Shown here one piece after another: positions 7,370 through 14,006 of a stretch of DNA of 17,387 nt (position 1 is its first letter; every line of letters starts with the position of its first letter). This DNA is from JBAZOJ01 sp041648755. Lineage in GTDB: Bacteria; Planctomycetota; B143-G9. The notes beneath the pieces are model-generated. The model did not search any database. It was not told where the DNA came from and worked only from the letters and a program-made list of their open reading frames with translations. Both the position numbers and the translations under genes were made by a program. The stretch covers positions 1 through 17,387 of the forward strand of contig JBAZOJ010000050.1 of the NCBI GenBank assembly GCA_041648755.1, written 5' to 3'.

Positions 7370-8425
7370 ATGAAAAGACAGATTCTCTTACTGGCTCTCC
7401 TGCTGGGGATAGTGGCGTTTGCGACGCCAATCCTGCAGGCAGAGGACACCGATTGGAAGGTAGTCAAGACAAAGGTCGAGCTTCTCCCCGAGAAGTCCGA
7501 CATGTCTTCGCCGATGTTCCGGCCCGCAGCGGTCGGCGGGGACAAGTTGACACTTCCGGTCGAGGGTGGCTCGATGACCATCGTCGTCACCACCCAGAAG
7601 GTAATGGTAGACAACACAGGCAATGGCAAGGCCGACTTCCTCGCCGCGCAGGGCGACAGGAGCACACCTTTCCAGGTCACGTTGGTCTACTCCAATGGCG
7701 AGAAGGTGAAGCACACCTACGCCATCATCAAGAATGGTTCGAATTGGGCGCTCAAGAGAATGTCCGCCCTGTCCGCGTCGCTCGAAGGAACCAAGATGCT
7801 GATGGTCGATGAGAACAACAACGGCCAGTTCTGCGAAGAAGGCATTGACGCGTTCTTCGTGGGCGGAAGCATTTGGGGCATTCCGACGAGTTCAGTAGTG
7901 AACGCCGGAGGCAAGCTGCTCGAGGTGAAGTTCAACGAGAGCGGAACCGAGATGAGCTACAAGCCGTATTCCGGCAAGACCGGCAAAGTTGACATCTTCA
8001 AGGAATGGACCGGCAAGGCTAACCCGAAGGTCGCTATCTTCAAGGGAACGACCGAAGCCGGAACCATTTTCATCGATGTCGCCGGCAAGGGTGATGTTGC
8101 CGTTCCGACCGGCAGTTACGCGCTTCTGGCTGCGTACCTTCCGGACGTTACGATCAGCGGTGGCAACACCACATTCCAGGCATCAGAAGAGAACGTTGCG
8201 ACGATGAAGTGGGGAGTGAAGCTGAGCGTGTCTGCGACAATCTCAGTGGATCCCTCCGGCAAGAAGTGGACGCTTTCCCCGGTTCCCATGGTCAGAGGCG
8301 TGAGCGGCGAGAGTTATGCCGGCGCCTTCATGGAAGAAGGGAAGTTCGCATTTAAGGTCGTTATGGCGACCGCGAACGGCGCTCCGATCGGTCGGGAACA
8401 GCCCTGGTCCATGTGCGCCTCCTGA
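7370..8425 (+). CDS. Exported protein with EF-hand-like loops; reading frame interrupted by UGA
   Basis: To the UGA at 8423 the product has 351 residues. It starts with a Sec signal peptide (MKRQILLLALLLG, cleavage near LQA-ED). Two Asp/Asn-rich loops resemble EF-hand or dockerin calcium sites: DNTGNGKADF (81-90) and DENNNGQFCEEG (147-158). The rest is predicted to be mainly beta strand, probably Ig-like at the C-terminus. The frame stays open for 39 codons after the UGA and reads as ordinary protein (GGGKSWQPLTGRVEDK, then VKISCEVPG and a TAA at 8543). The stop is preceded by MCAS, so a recoded UGA would give a Cys-x-x-Sec motif. Alternatives are a point mutation or error of CGA or TGG to TGA, or true truncation. 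GGAGG lies four bases before the ATG. The gene follows rex by 17 bases. Its function is unknown. Confidence 0.85.
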   Translation: MKRQILLLALLLGIVAFATPILQAEDTDWKVVKTKVELLPEKSDMSSPMFRPAAVGGDKLTLPVEGGSMTIVVTTQKVMVDNTGNGKADFLAAQGDRSTPFQVTLVYSNGEKVKHTYAIIKNGSNWALKRMSALSASLEGTKMLMVDENNNGQFCEEGIDAFFVGGSIWGIPTSSVVNAGGKLLEVKFNESGTEMSYKPYSGKTGKVDIFKEWTGKANPKVAIFKGTTEAGTIFIDVAGKGDVAVPTGSYALLAAYLPDVTISGGNTTFQASEENVATMKWGVKLSVSATISVDPSGKKWTLSPVPMVRGVSGESYAGAFMEEGKFAFKVVMATANGAPIGREQPWSMCAS

Positions 8426-8545
8426 GGGGGCGGAAAATCATGGCAGCCTCTCACGGGTCGTGTAGAGGACAAGGCTGAAGCAGTGAAGATTTCCTGCGAA
8501 GTTCCCGGCGTCGGTTCCGCAGAAGGCCTCATTCCAGTAAAGTAA
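8423..8545 (+). other. In-frame continuation after UGA (candidate Sec readthrough)
   Basis: The TGA at 8423-8425 is followed by 39 sense codons in the same frame, then TAA at 8543-8545. The translation has balanced composition, no rare-looking residues, and completes what looks like the last strands of the C-terminal beta domain. With readthrough the product would have 391 residues, with residue 352 inserted at UGA. UGA ends other genes here (PP2C, the coiled-coil gene, the metallopeptidase, the methyltransferase), so global recoding is excluded. Confidence 0.5.
8447..8468 (+). promoter_or_regulatory. Bulged hairpin with GGU loop, SECIS-like
   Basis: CCTCT and CACG pair with CGTG and AGAGG around a GGT loop, with one bulged T on the 3' arm: nine base pairs in all. 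The loop begins 30 bases after the UGA. Known bacterial SECIS elements lie about 16-37 bases after the UGA with a G at the start of a small apical loop, so the geometry fits. In E. coli fdhF the bulged U is on the 5' arm, so this is not an exact match. Confidence 0.4.
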
Positions 8546-8568
8546 TCGCGCTGACGTTTATGCTTTTT

Positions 8569-8595
8569 AGAAGGGCGGCGAAAGCCGCCCTTCTT
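8569..8595 (+). terminator. Intrinsic terminator after the rex operon
   Basis: An 11-bp perfect stem, AGAAGGGCGGC/GCCGCCCTTCT, with a GAAA loop lies 23 bases after the TAA at 8545. It is followed by TCGTTT, a weak T-run. It sits well behind the UGA at 8425 but close behind the second stop, which fits a transcript extending to 8545. The next 155 bases, to 8750, hold nothing I can call. Confidence 0.75.
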
Positions 8596-8750
8596 CGTTT
8601 CGGTGGAGGGGGAGGAGGAGAAGAGCCGGGACTTGGCTGCTTCGGACAATTGCCGTGGCTCTGTCGGGGGCTTGGCAGCCGAAATTCCCCATGGCTGGAG
8701 TCAAACCTGGAGCCTATTCATTACTGGCGATTCTCGGAGATGCCGCCCAG

Positions 8751-10391
8751 TCACTCGGACAACAATGGCACGAAATCGAAGTCCACGGGGGTCTCCGTAA
8801 GGCCTTCAAGAACCACGGGCGTTGACTGGTTTACGGGCGGTCTATCCTCAACAAGGTGGAACCGCCAGGGAGCCGCCTTATGTATGCGGAAAGTCGCAGA
8901 ACTCGGTTGAATTGCCGTGGGCCGGGAGAGGCTTACCACGCTCAACAAGGCTTCCTGGCAGAGGCCGAGAGTGCGAAGCTTGGGGGCATCAAGCTTGATG
9001 TCGCGCGGGAATTCCTCGCTTGAGATCACCGGCAAGGGAAGAAAGAAAAACGAATCCGCTGTCCCTGCCGAAATGTCCTCTGGCCTCGGGGGGTTGATTT
9101 CGATTCTCCGAGAACGGTTGAGCAAACCTCCAGAAAGCAACTTCTCACCTGAGCAATCGTACAGGATCAACCTATCCGCTCCGGGGCCGACCTCGTTACC
9201 GGCGATGGCACATTCTTCGAGGTGAAGAACTCGATAGTTGTTCTGCGCAAGCTCGCCCGCGGTGAGGGCGGCACCTGAGATGACCAGGCTGGAGCAATGA
9301 GGCAATTGATCTGCTCGCACGCGAATGCCAAAGCCCCGGCCTTCTCGCCAGCCCCGGAGCCGGGAGCCACTTGTAAGGACCGAGAATTGGATCTCCAGAT
9401 GCTTCAGAGAAAGACCGCGAAGGAGATCCTCACAGCCGAATGGGGTATCCGAAAGGCAATCGCAGCAGGCAACCGTCAGGTGTGCCAGGGCAGGAAGCGA
9501 ATCCGCTATGCGTCTCACGACATCACGGCGGTTCACGATGTCGGTTCCGATTCGAACATACAGGGATTCGAGCGCAGTCATCTCGTTGAGATTCGTCAGG
9601 GATTCGACATCGTTCACATCACGGATCACGGCGGTAACACAACGCTGAGGAGGCGACGGAAAGAACCGCAGGTCGCAGAATGACACGACAAGCTCCTCGC
9701 TACGGCTTTTCAAGTACATTGAAGTGGCGCCGTATCCGGGATTGGTGCAGATTTGGACGCTTGGGCAAGAGTTCCAGATCTTATCGCTTATCGTCTCCCA
9801 TCCCTGCATCGAGGCAGCGTCGTATGGCGTGCCGGGGAACGAAACAAATTTCGCCACCGCGTTGCGGACGAAGAGGTCAAGCAGCACATCACTCAGCCTG
9901 AAGCCGAAGCACACGCTGTCAACCGTCTGCAGTGTACAGAGATAGCGGGAAGCTGCCTCAGGGCTTTCGAGCCATACTCCGATCAGCTTTCCAGACTCGA
10001 AGAAGCTGTATACCCCTGCCGGGTCGCTCCGCACCGTGATACCCAGACGCTCGCGGTACTTGAGCAAGCACATTTCCATCGCCACCTTCCGCCTGCCCGC
10101 GCGGGATCCAGGGATTGCTCCGGACACCCGGATGAAGTGCCCGGGAGTAGGGGCAACTTGGGAAATCGGCTGCCATGTTCCAACGAATACATCTATGCTG
10201 GCAGGAAGACCCGAGACGGAGATTCCGTAGTCCGGCGCCAAACTTCGGGCTATCTGCACCTGACCTGACCGCGCAACATCCCGATCCGTATGCCAAGGAC
10301 AAAGAGCCTTGCCGCACAGGACGAAAGCGCCAGCAAACAACAAGGCTGTTGCCGCGATGAGAAGTACAAGGGCGCGGGGAACTCGTTTCAC
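8751..10391 (-). CDS. Membrane-anchored protein with leucine-rich-like segments
   Basis: The 546-residue protein starts MKRVPRALVLLIAA and has one N-terminal membrane segment (about residues 6-25) followed by CGKALCPW. It is either a signal anchor or an uncleaved signal peptide with the bulk outside the cytoplasm. The second half shows irregular leucine-rich-like units (SLTNLNEMTALESLYVRI, SLPALAHLTVACCDCL, SLKHLEIQFSVL, RVLHLEECAI, KLRTLGLCQEALL). Cys is frequent. No enzyme motif is recognised. I chose the GTG at 10391 because GGAGG lies five bases upstream and the product then starts directly with the basic-hydrophobic anchor. A GTG at 10418 would add nine acidic residues and lacks a good ribosome site. 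The gene stands alone between the rex-operon terminator and the tRNA-Ala terminator. Confidence 0.72.
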   Translation of the reverse strand: MKRVPRALVLLIAATALLFAGAFVLCGKALCPWHTDRDVARSGQVQIARSLAPDYGISVSGLPASIDVFVGTWQPISQVAPTPGHFIRVSGAIPGSRAGRRKVAMEMCLLKYRERLGITVRSDPAGVYSFFESGKLIGVWLESPEAASRYLCTLQTVDSVCFGFRLSDVLLDLFVRNAVAKFVSFPGTPYDAASMQGWETISDKIWNSCPSVQICTNPGYGATSMYLKSRSEELVVSFCDLRFFPSPPQRCVTAVIRDVNDVESLTNLNEMTALESLYVRIGTDIVNRRDVVRRIADSLPALAHLTVACCDCLSDTPFGCEDLLRGLSLKHLEIQFSVLTSGSRLRGWREGRGFGIRVRADQLPHCSSLVISGAALTAGELAQNNYRVLHLEECAIAGNEVGPGADRLILYDCSGEKLLSGGLLNRSRRIEINPPRPEDISAGTADSFFFLPLPVISSEEFPRDIKLDAPKLRTLGLCQEALLSVVSLSRPTAIQPSSATFRIHKAAPWRFHLVEDRPPVNQSTPVVLEGLTETPVDFDFVPLLSE

Positions 10392-10537
10392 TCGGTCCTC
10401 CAAAGAATCATCTTGCACAGGTGCGTCTCGCGGTCACCCCTATATTCGCACAACTGCCGAATTTGTTCACGGAATTTCGCCCGAACTGGCGCAGTCAGCA
10501 GAAGTACCACCGATGTAGCTTCCCGCAAACAACGAAC

Positions 10538-10562
10538 AGGCCCGCGGGAAACCCGCGGGCCT
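10538..10562 (-). terminator. Intrinsic terminator after tRNA-Ala
   Basis: An 11-bp GC-rich stem, AGGCCCGCGGG/CCCGCGGGCCT, with a 3-base loop lies nine bases past the tRNA 3' end on the minus strand and is followed by GTTCGTTGTTTG, a modest T-rich run. Confidence 0.8.
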
Positions 10563-10571
10563 TGATTCTCG

Positions 10572-10647
10572 TGGTGGAGGATAGGGGGCTCGAACCCCTG
10601 GCCTCGACAATGCCATTGTCGCGCTCTCCCAACTGAGCTAATCCCCC
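10572..10647 (-). tRNA. tRNA-Ala (anticodon GGC)
   Basis: Read on the minus strand, the 76-base gene forms a full cloverleaf. The acceptor stem is GGGGGAT/ATCCTCC (one G-U pair), the D arm GCTC/GAGC, and the anticodon stem CGACA/TGTCG. The loop ATGGCAT gives anticodon GGC, which reads GCC and GCU alanine codons. The T arm AGGGG/CCCCT has loop TTCGAGC. The 3' CCA is encoded. It has its own promoter and terminator, so it is a single-gene unit. Confidence 0.97.
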
Positions 10648-10660
10648 GGTTGGAGCAGGT

Positions 10661-10688
10661 AGTGTATGGCCCTTACGGCAATTGTCAA
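10661..10688 (-). promoter_or_regulatory. Promoter of tRNA-Ala
   Basis: On the minus strand, TTGACA (10683-10688, 6/6) and TACACT (10661-10666, 4/6) are separated by 16 bases. The predicted start lies a few bases before the mature tRNA 5' end at 10647. Confidence 0.72.
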
Positions 10689-10721
10689 GCAACTTGCGTA
10701 AATCGGAGTACACTATTCACA

Positions 10722-10749
10722 ATGCGGGGCGCAGCCCCCGCGTAAGGAG
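10722..10749 (+). promoter_or_regulatory. Leader hairpin next to the ribosome site of the hydrolase-PDZ gene
   Basis: GCGGGG (10724-10729) pairs with CCCCGC (10736-10741) around a 6-base loop, and AAGGAG follows two bases later. The same bases form a seven-codon frame, ATG to TAA at 10722-10745, with no ribosome site of its own. The hairpin could affect ribosome access, but this is inference. Confidence 0.35.
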
Positions 10750-10755
10750 AAACCT

Positions 10756-12330
10756 GTGAAAGCGCGCGCATTTCTCGCCATCGTCCTGCTGGCATTCGTC
10801 TTCGTCCCCGTCTTCGCAGAGGACGTCACACCGGCTCTGGCGCCGGAGGTTATCGACGCGATCGGGAAATTTGCCGCAGGCACGGATATGGAGAACAACG
10901 CGAAAGCCATCGTAATGTCCAACGTGAAGCCCACAATGCTCTACCGGATGCTGCGCGCACAAAGAACATATGCTGCCAAGCCCGAAAAGCTGATCTTCAC
11001 CGACAAGGTCGAGATCAACAAGAAACTCACCCTCGAATTCGCCTGCCAACTCCCTGACAGCTACGATCCCGCTGTGGCCTATCCCGTTGTCATCAACCTG
11101 CACGGTGGAGTGTCGCGGCCCAAGCCCATTCCGATCGAGATGCTCTCGAAGTCGCTTTTCGGGATGCTTCCGCTGGGCGATAATGCGAAGTACATCGAGA
11201 TTATTCCGCAAGGGTGCGCTGAATGCACCTGGTGGAGCGCCGCAGGCGTTACCATGATTACCAAGTCATTGCGCCAGGTCGCCGCCAAGTACCATGTGGA
11301 TACTAACCGCGTCTTCCTGGCCGGGTTCTCCGACGGCGGATCCGGGAGCTGGTACGGCGGCCTGTTCTTCCCCACCGCGTTCGCGGGAGTTGTTCCTCTC
11401 AACGGAACGCCCCTGGTCGCGGGGATCTCAGGCGGCAAGGTGTACCTGACCAACCTGCGCAACCGCTCCATCTTCGCATGTAACACGGCCGATGACCCGC
11501 TCTATCCCAAGCTCATTGTGCAACCTGTCATCGACAAGATTCTCGAGCTTCAAGCCCCGCTGACCTTCAAGATGTTCGATGACGGCGGCCACACCTTCGC
11601 GTACAGCGGCAAGGTCGCGGAAGACATGGCAAAGTGGTGGACCGAAACCACCCGCAATCCGTGGCGCGAAAAGGTGGAATGGGCCGCTGCCGCTACGATG
11701 CCCAACCGCTGCGACTGGCTTACTATAGCCGAAGTGGGCGAGACTGAATCCTCATCGCCCTACGAGCCCGCCATCGTGTCGGTGCCCTCCCCCATGCGCC
11801 TTGGCATCACCATGGATACGGCGTACGAAGGCGAAGGCATCAAGGTCGCGGCAGTCGAGCCCGAAAGCAACGCTGCGAAGCTCGGACTCAAGGAAGGCGA
11901 TATCATCACCGAACTCAACGGTCAGAAGCTGACTCAGCCGGGCATCATTATGCAAATCCTGGCTTCGCTGAAAGACGGCGACGAGGTTACCGTGAAGTTC
12001 ACCCGCGACGGCAAGGAAGAAACTGCCACCAGCAAAGTGACAAAGCCCGCGCCACGCGAGATGTTCAAGTACAACGGCAAGCCCGGCTGGTGCTCCGCCA
12101 CGAAGGTCGGCAACAACTTTGAGCTGAAGACCAACAACGTAAAGAAGATCCTGATATCGCTTTCGCCCGAGTTCGTCGATTTCACGCGCCCGGTGGTCGT
12201 CATGGCGAACGGTGTGACCGTGTTCGACGGCCCGGTCGAGCCGGTTGTTCAGAGCATCATCGAAAGCTACATGGCTGACTTCGACCCGCAGATCATCGCG
12301 ACCGCGGTTCTGGAAGTCGAGATCAAGTAA
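10756..12330 (+). CDS. Exported alpha/beta hydrolase with PDZ domain
   Basis: The 524-residue protein has a signal peptide (MKARAFLAIVLLAFVFVPVFA-ED, positions 1-21 and 22-23), so it acts outside the cytoplasm. Residues 95-300 form an alpha/beta hydrolase fold of the esterase/polyhydroxybutyrate-depolymerase-like type. The oxyanion motif is HGG (116-118), the nucleophile Ser192 in GFSDGG, the likely acid is Asp246 or Asp247 in TADDP, and the base is His279 in GGH. Residues 345-425 form a PDZ domain (RLGITMD, VEPESNAAKLGLKEGDIITELNG). The last 90 residues form a further small domain (FELKTNNVKKILISLS, VVVMANGVTVFDG). The substrate is unknown; an ester or peptide is most likely. The GTG start at 10756 has AAGGAG six bases upstream. 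RtcB follows after 48 bases. Confidence 0.88.
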   Translation: MKARAFLAIVLLAFVFVPVFAEDVTPALAPEVIDAIGKFAAGTDMENNAKAIVMSNVKPTMLYRMLRAQRTYAAKPEKLIFTDKVEINKKLTLEFACQLPDSYDPAVAYPVVINLHGGVSRPKPIPIEMLSKSLFGMLPLGDNAKYIEIIPQGCAECTWWSAAGVTMITKSLRQVAAKYHVDTNRVFLAGFSDGGSGSWYGGLFFPTAFAGVVPLNGTPLVAGISGGKVYLTNLRNRSIFACNTADDPLYPKLIVQPVIDKILELQAPLTFKMFDDGGHTFAYSGKVAEDMAKWWTETTRNPWREKVEWAAAATMPNRCDWLTIAEVGETESSSPYEPAIVSVPSPMRLGITMDTAYEGEGIKVAAVEPESNAAKLGLKEGDIITELNGQKLTQPGIIMQILASLKDGDEVTVKFTRDGKEETATSKVTKPAPREMFKYNGKPGWCSATKVGNNFELKTNNVKKILISLSPEFVDFTRPVVVMANGVTVFDGPVEPVVQSIIESYMADFDPQIIATAVLEVEIK

Positions 12331-12378
12331 TACTACAGCGCGCACCCGCAATGATGAGCGCAGCTAAGAGAGAACAGT

Positions 12379-13806
12379 ATGGAACGTGTACGCATAGACA
12401 ATTGGCGGTTGCTCATCCCACAGCAGGGCAAGATGACCGTGGACGCCACGGTGTACGCGAGCCCCGAGATGGAGATCGAGGACCGGGCGTTCGAGCAACT
12501 GGCCGATGTGGCCTCGTTGCCCGATATGCAGAAGGCCCTTGCCACGCCGGATATACACTCGGGGTTCGGGGCGCCCATCGGGACCGTGGCCGGGCTGCGC
12601 GATTTCATCTGCCCTTCGGCAGTGGGCTACGATGTCAACTGCGGGATGCGCCTGCTCTCCACCACTGCCCGCGCGGATGATTTTCCGGTGGTCGAGGCGG
12701 CGGAGGCCGTTTCCCGGCTCATTCCCCTTGGCGAGGGCAAAAGCGGCGGGCTCGCGCTGCGGCCTGACCAATTGTGCGCCGTGCTGGAAAAGGGGATTGC
12801 AGGCCTTGCTGAACTGCGTTCCCTGGGCGGAGTAGAACTCGGCGGCTGGTCTGACGCCGATGTCGCCTCCGATTCCGCGCGCATGGAGGATAACGGCTCA
12901 CTCAAGGCGTCATCGTCCAACATCTCCTCCCGCGCCCTGAAAAGAGGCGGCCCGCAGCTTGGCACGCTTGGCGGGGGAAATCACTTCATCGAATTCCAGC
13001 GCGTCGAAGAGGTCTTCGACGAGGCGGGCGCCCTGACGCTCGGCCTTTCTGTCGGGCAATTGGTGGTGATGATACATTCGGGCTCGCGAGGGTTCGGGCA
13101 TCAGGTCGGCGAGGAGTACATGCCTCTGGCGTTCGAGAAGTCAAAGGACCGCGTGCCCAACAGCCAGCTTGGCATTTTGCCCGTGGATTCGGCCGATGGC
13201 GAGCGATACATCCACGCGATGAACTGCGCCGCCAACTACGCATACGCCAACCGGCAGGTTATGGCCAACGTCATCCGATCCGCGATGAAGGCGGACTTCG
13301 GAATCGCGGAAATGCCCACTGTATATGACGTCCCGCACAACATCGCCAAGCTGGAGCGCCACAGCGGTCATGACCTGTGGGTACACCGCAAGGGCGCGAC
13401 TCGGGCATACCCCGGAAGGATGATGCATGATGCGCCATTCGACCGGATCGGCCAGCCGATATTGATCCCCGGCTCGATGGGGACATCGTCCTGGGTACTA
13501 CTGGGTGTTGAAAAGGCCGAGGAAAGCCTGTTCAGCGTCAACCACGGCGCGGGGCGGGTTATGTCGCGCATGGCTGCAAGCGGCCTCGGCCGAAACGGAA
13601 AGCAGAAAGCTACCGCCCAGGTCAGTGACGACAACTTCCGCGAGTCCATGAAGGGAATTCACCTGATCTGCGCCGACCGCCGCTCCATCAAGGAAGAGGC
13701 CCCAGCAGCCTACAAGGACATCGACGAGGTAATCCGTGTCGTCATCGGCGCGGGGCTCGCGAAGCCGGTCGCCCGGATGGTTCCGCTGGCCGTGATGAAG
13801 GGATAG
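12379..13806 (+). CDS. rtcB: RNA ligase RtcB (3'-phosphate/5'-hydroxyl RNA ligase)
   Basis: RtcB joins RNA 3'-phosphate or 2',3'-cyclic phosphate ends to 5'-hydroxyl ends, using GTP and manganese, in RNA repair and, in some lineages, tRNA splicing. The 475-residue length is normal. The metal ligands are present: D85 and C88 in VGYDVNCGMR, H202 in GGGNHFIE, H233 in IHSGSRGFGHQV and H320 in YDVPHNIAK. The guanylylated histidine is H389 in NHGAGR, and HRKGATRAYPG and PGSMGTSSWVL are also conserved, so the enzyme should be active. The ATG at 12379 has AAGAGAG about eight bases upstream. It lies 48 bases after the hydrolase-PDZ gene; they may share a transcript but have no evident functional link. 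No rtcA, rtcR or archease gene is in the window. Confidence 0.97.
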   Translation: MERVRIDNWRLLIPQQGKMTVDATVYASPEMEIEDRAFEQLADVASLPDMQKALATPDIHSGFGAPIGTVAGLRDFICPSAVGYDVNCGMRLLSTTARADDFPVVEAAEAVSRLIPLGEGKSGGLALRPDQLCAVLEKGIAGLAELRSLGGVELGGWSDADVASDSARMEDNGSLKASSSNISSRALKRGGPQLGTLGGGNHFIEFQRVEEVFDEAGALTLGLSVGQLVVMIHSGSRGFGHQVGEEYMPLAFEKSKDRVPNSQLGILPVDSADGERYIHAMNCAANYAYANRQVMANVIRSAMKADFGIAEMPTVYDVPHNIAKLERHSGHDLWVHRKGATRAYPGRMMHDAPFDRIGQPILIPGSMGTSSWVLLGVEKAEESLFSVNHGAGRVMSRMAASGLGRNGKQKATAQVSDDNFRESMKGIHLICADRRSIKEEAPAAYKDIDEVIRVVIGAGLAKPVARMVPLAVMKG

Positions 13807-13807
13807 T

Positions 13808-13872
13808 AGGCCGCTCTTCTCCTCGGCCTTTCAGGCTGCTCTCCGTGTAGGGGCGGGGTTCTCTCGCCCTCT
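13808..13872 (+). terminator. Possible weak terminator(s) after rtcB
   Basis: AGGCCG (13808-13813) pairs with CGGCCT (13824-13829) just after the rtcB stop, followed by TTC. A second short stem, GGGCG/CGCCC (13851-13855 and 13865-13869), is followed by TCTTCGTTT. Each is short, so the call is tentative. Confidence 0.35.
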
Positions 13873-13896
13873 TCGTTTGCCTGCGAAGAATCGGGA

Positions 13897-13924
13897 TGGA
13901 CACTCACGCCCACGTGTTTATAAT
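13897..13924 (+). promoter_or_regulatory. Promoter of the signal-peptide/C-terminal-anchor gene
   Basis: TGGACA (13897-13902, 5/6) and TATAAT (13919-13924, 6/6) are separated by 16 bases. Transcription should start near 13931, giving a leader of about 76 bases to the ATG at 14007 and excluding the longer frame that begins at 13896. Confidence 0.72.
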
Positions 13925-14006
13925 CAACAGGTCGCGACATAAGGTCAAGCCAGACTCGTTTGCGAGATTCATTGCCGCGGCAGTGCTGCTTCGATTGGGG
14001 ACTGCT

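Noticed and set aside
8423..8446. A stem TGAGGGG/CCTCTCA beginning at the UGA as the SECIS element
   Set aside because: Its loop would lie too close to the UGA for known bacterial SECIS geometry and it competes with the better hairpin at 8447-8468.
8381..8450. A pair of compensating frameshifts instead of a UGA stop in the exported-protein gene
   Set aside because: The sequence before and after the UGA is in the same frame, so no shift is needed; a double shift is possible but less simple than a point change or recoding.
8560..8910. Plus-strand open frames behind the rex operon
   Set aside because: They start inside the terminator hairpin region and overlap the antisense membrane-anchored gene, with low-complexity Gly/Glu content and no ribosome site.
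10701..10722. A Rex operator at TATTCACAA upstream of the hydrolase-PDZ gene
   Set aside because: Only one half-site matches; the other arm of the TTGTGAA palindrome is absent.
13896..14006. A 37-codon N-terminal extension of the gene at 14007
   Set aside because: It spans a near-consensus promoter, and the signal peptide and ribosome site support the ATG at 14007.
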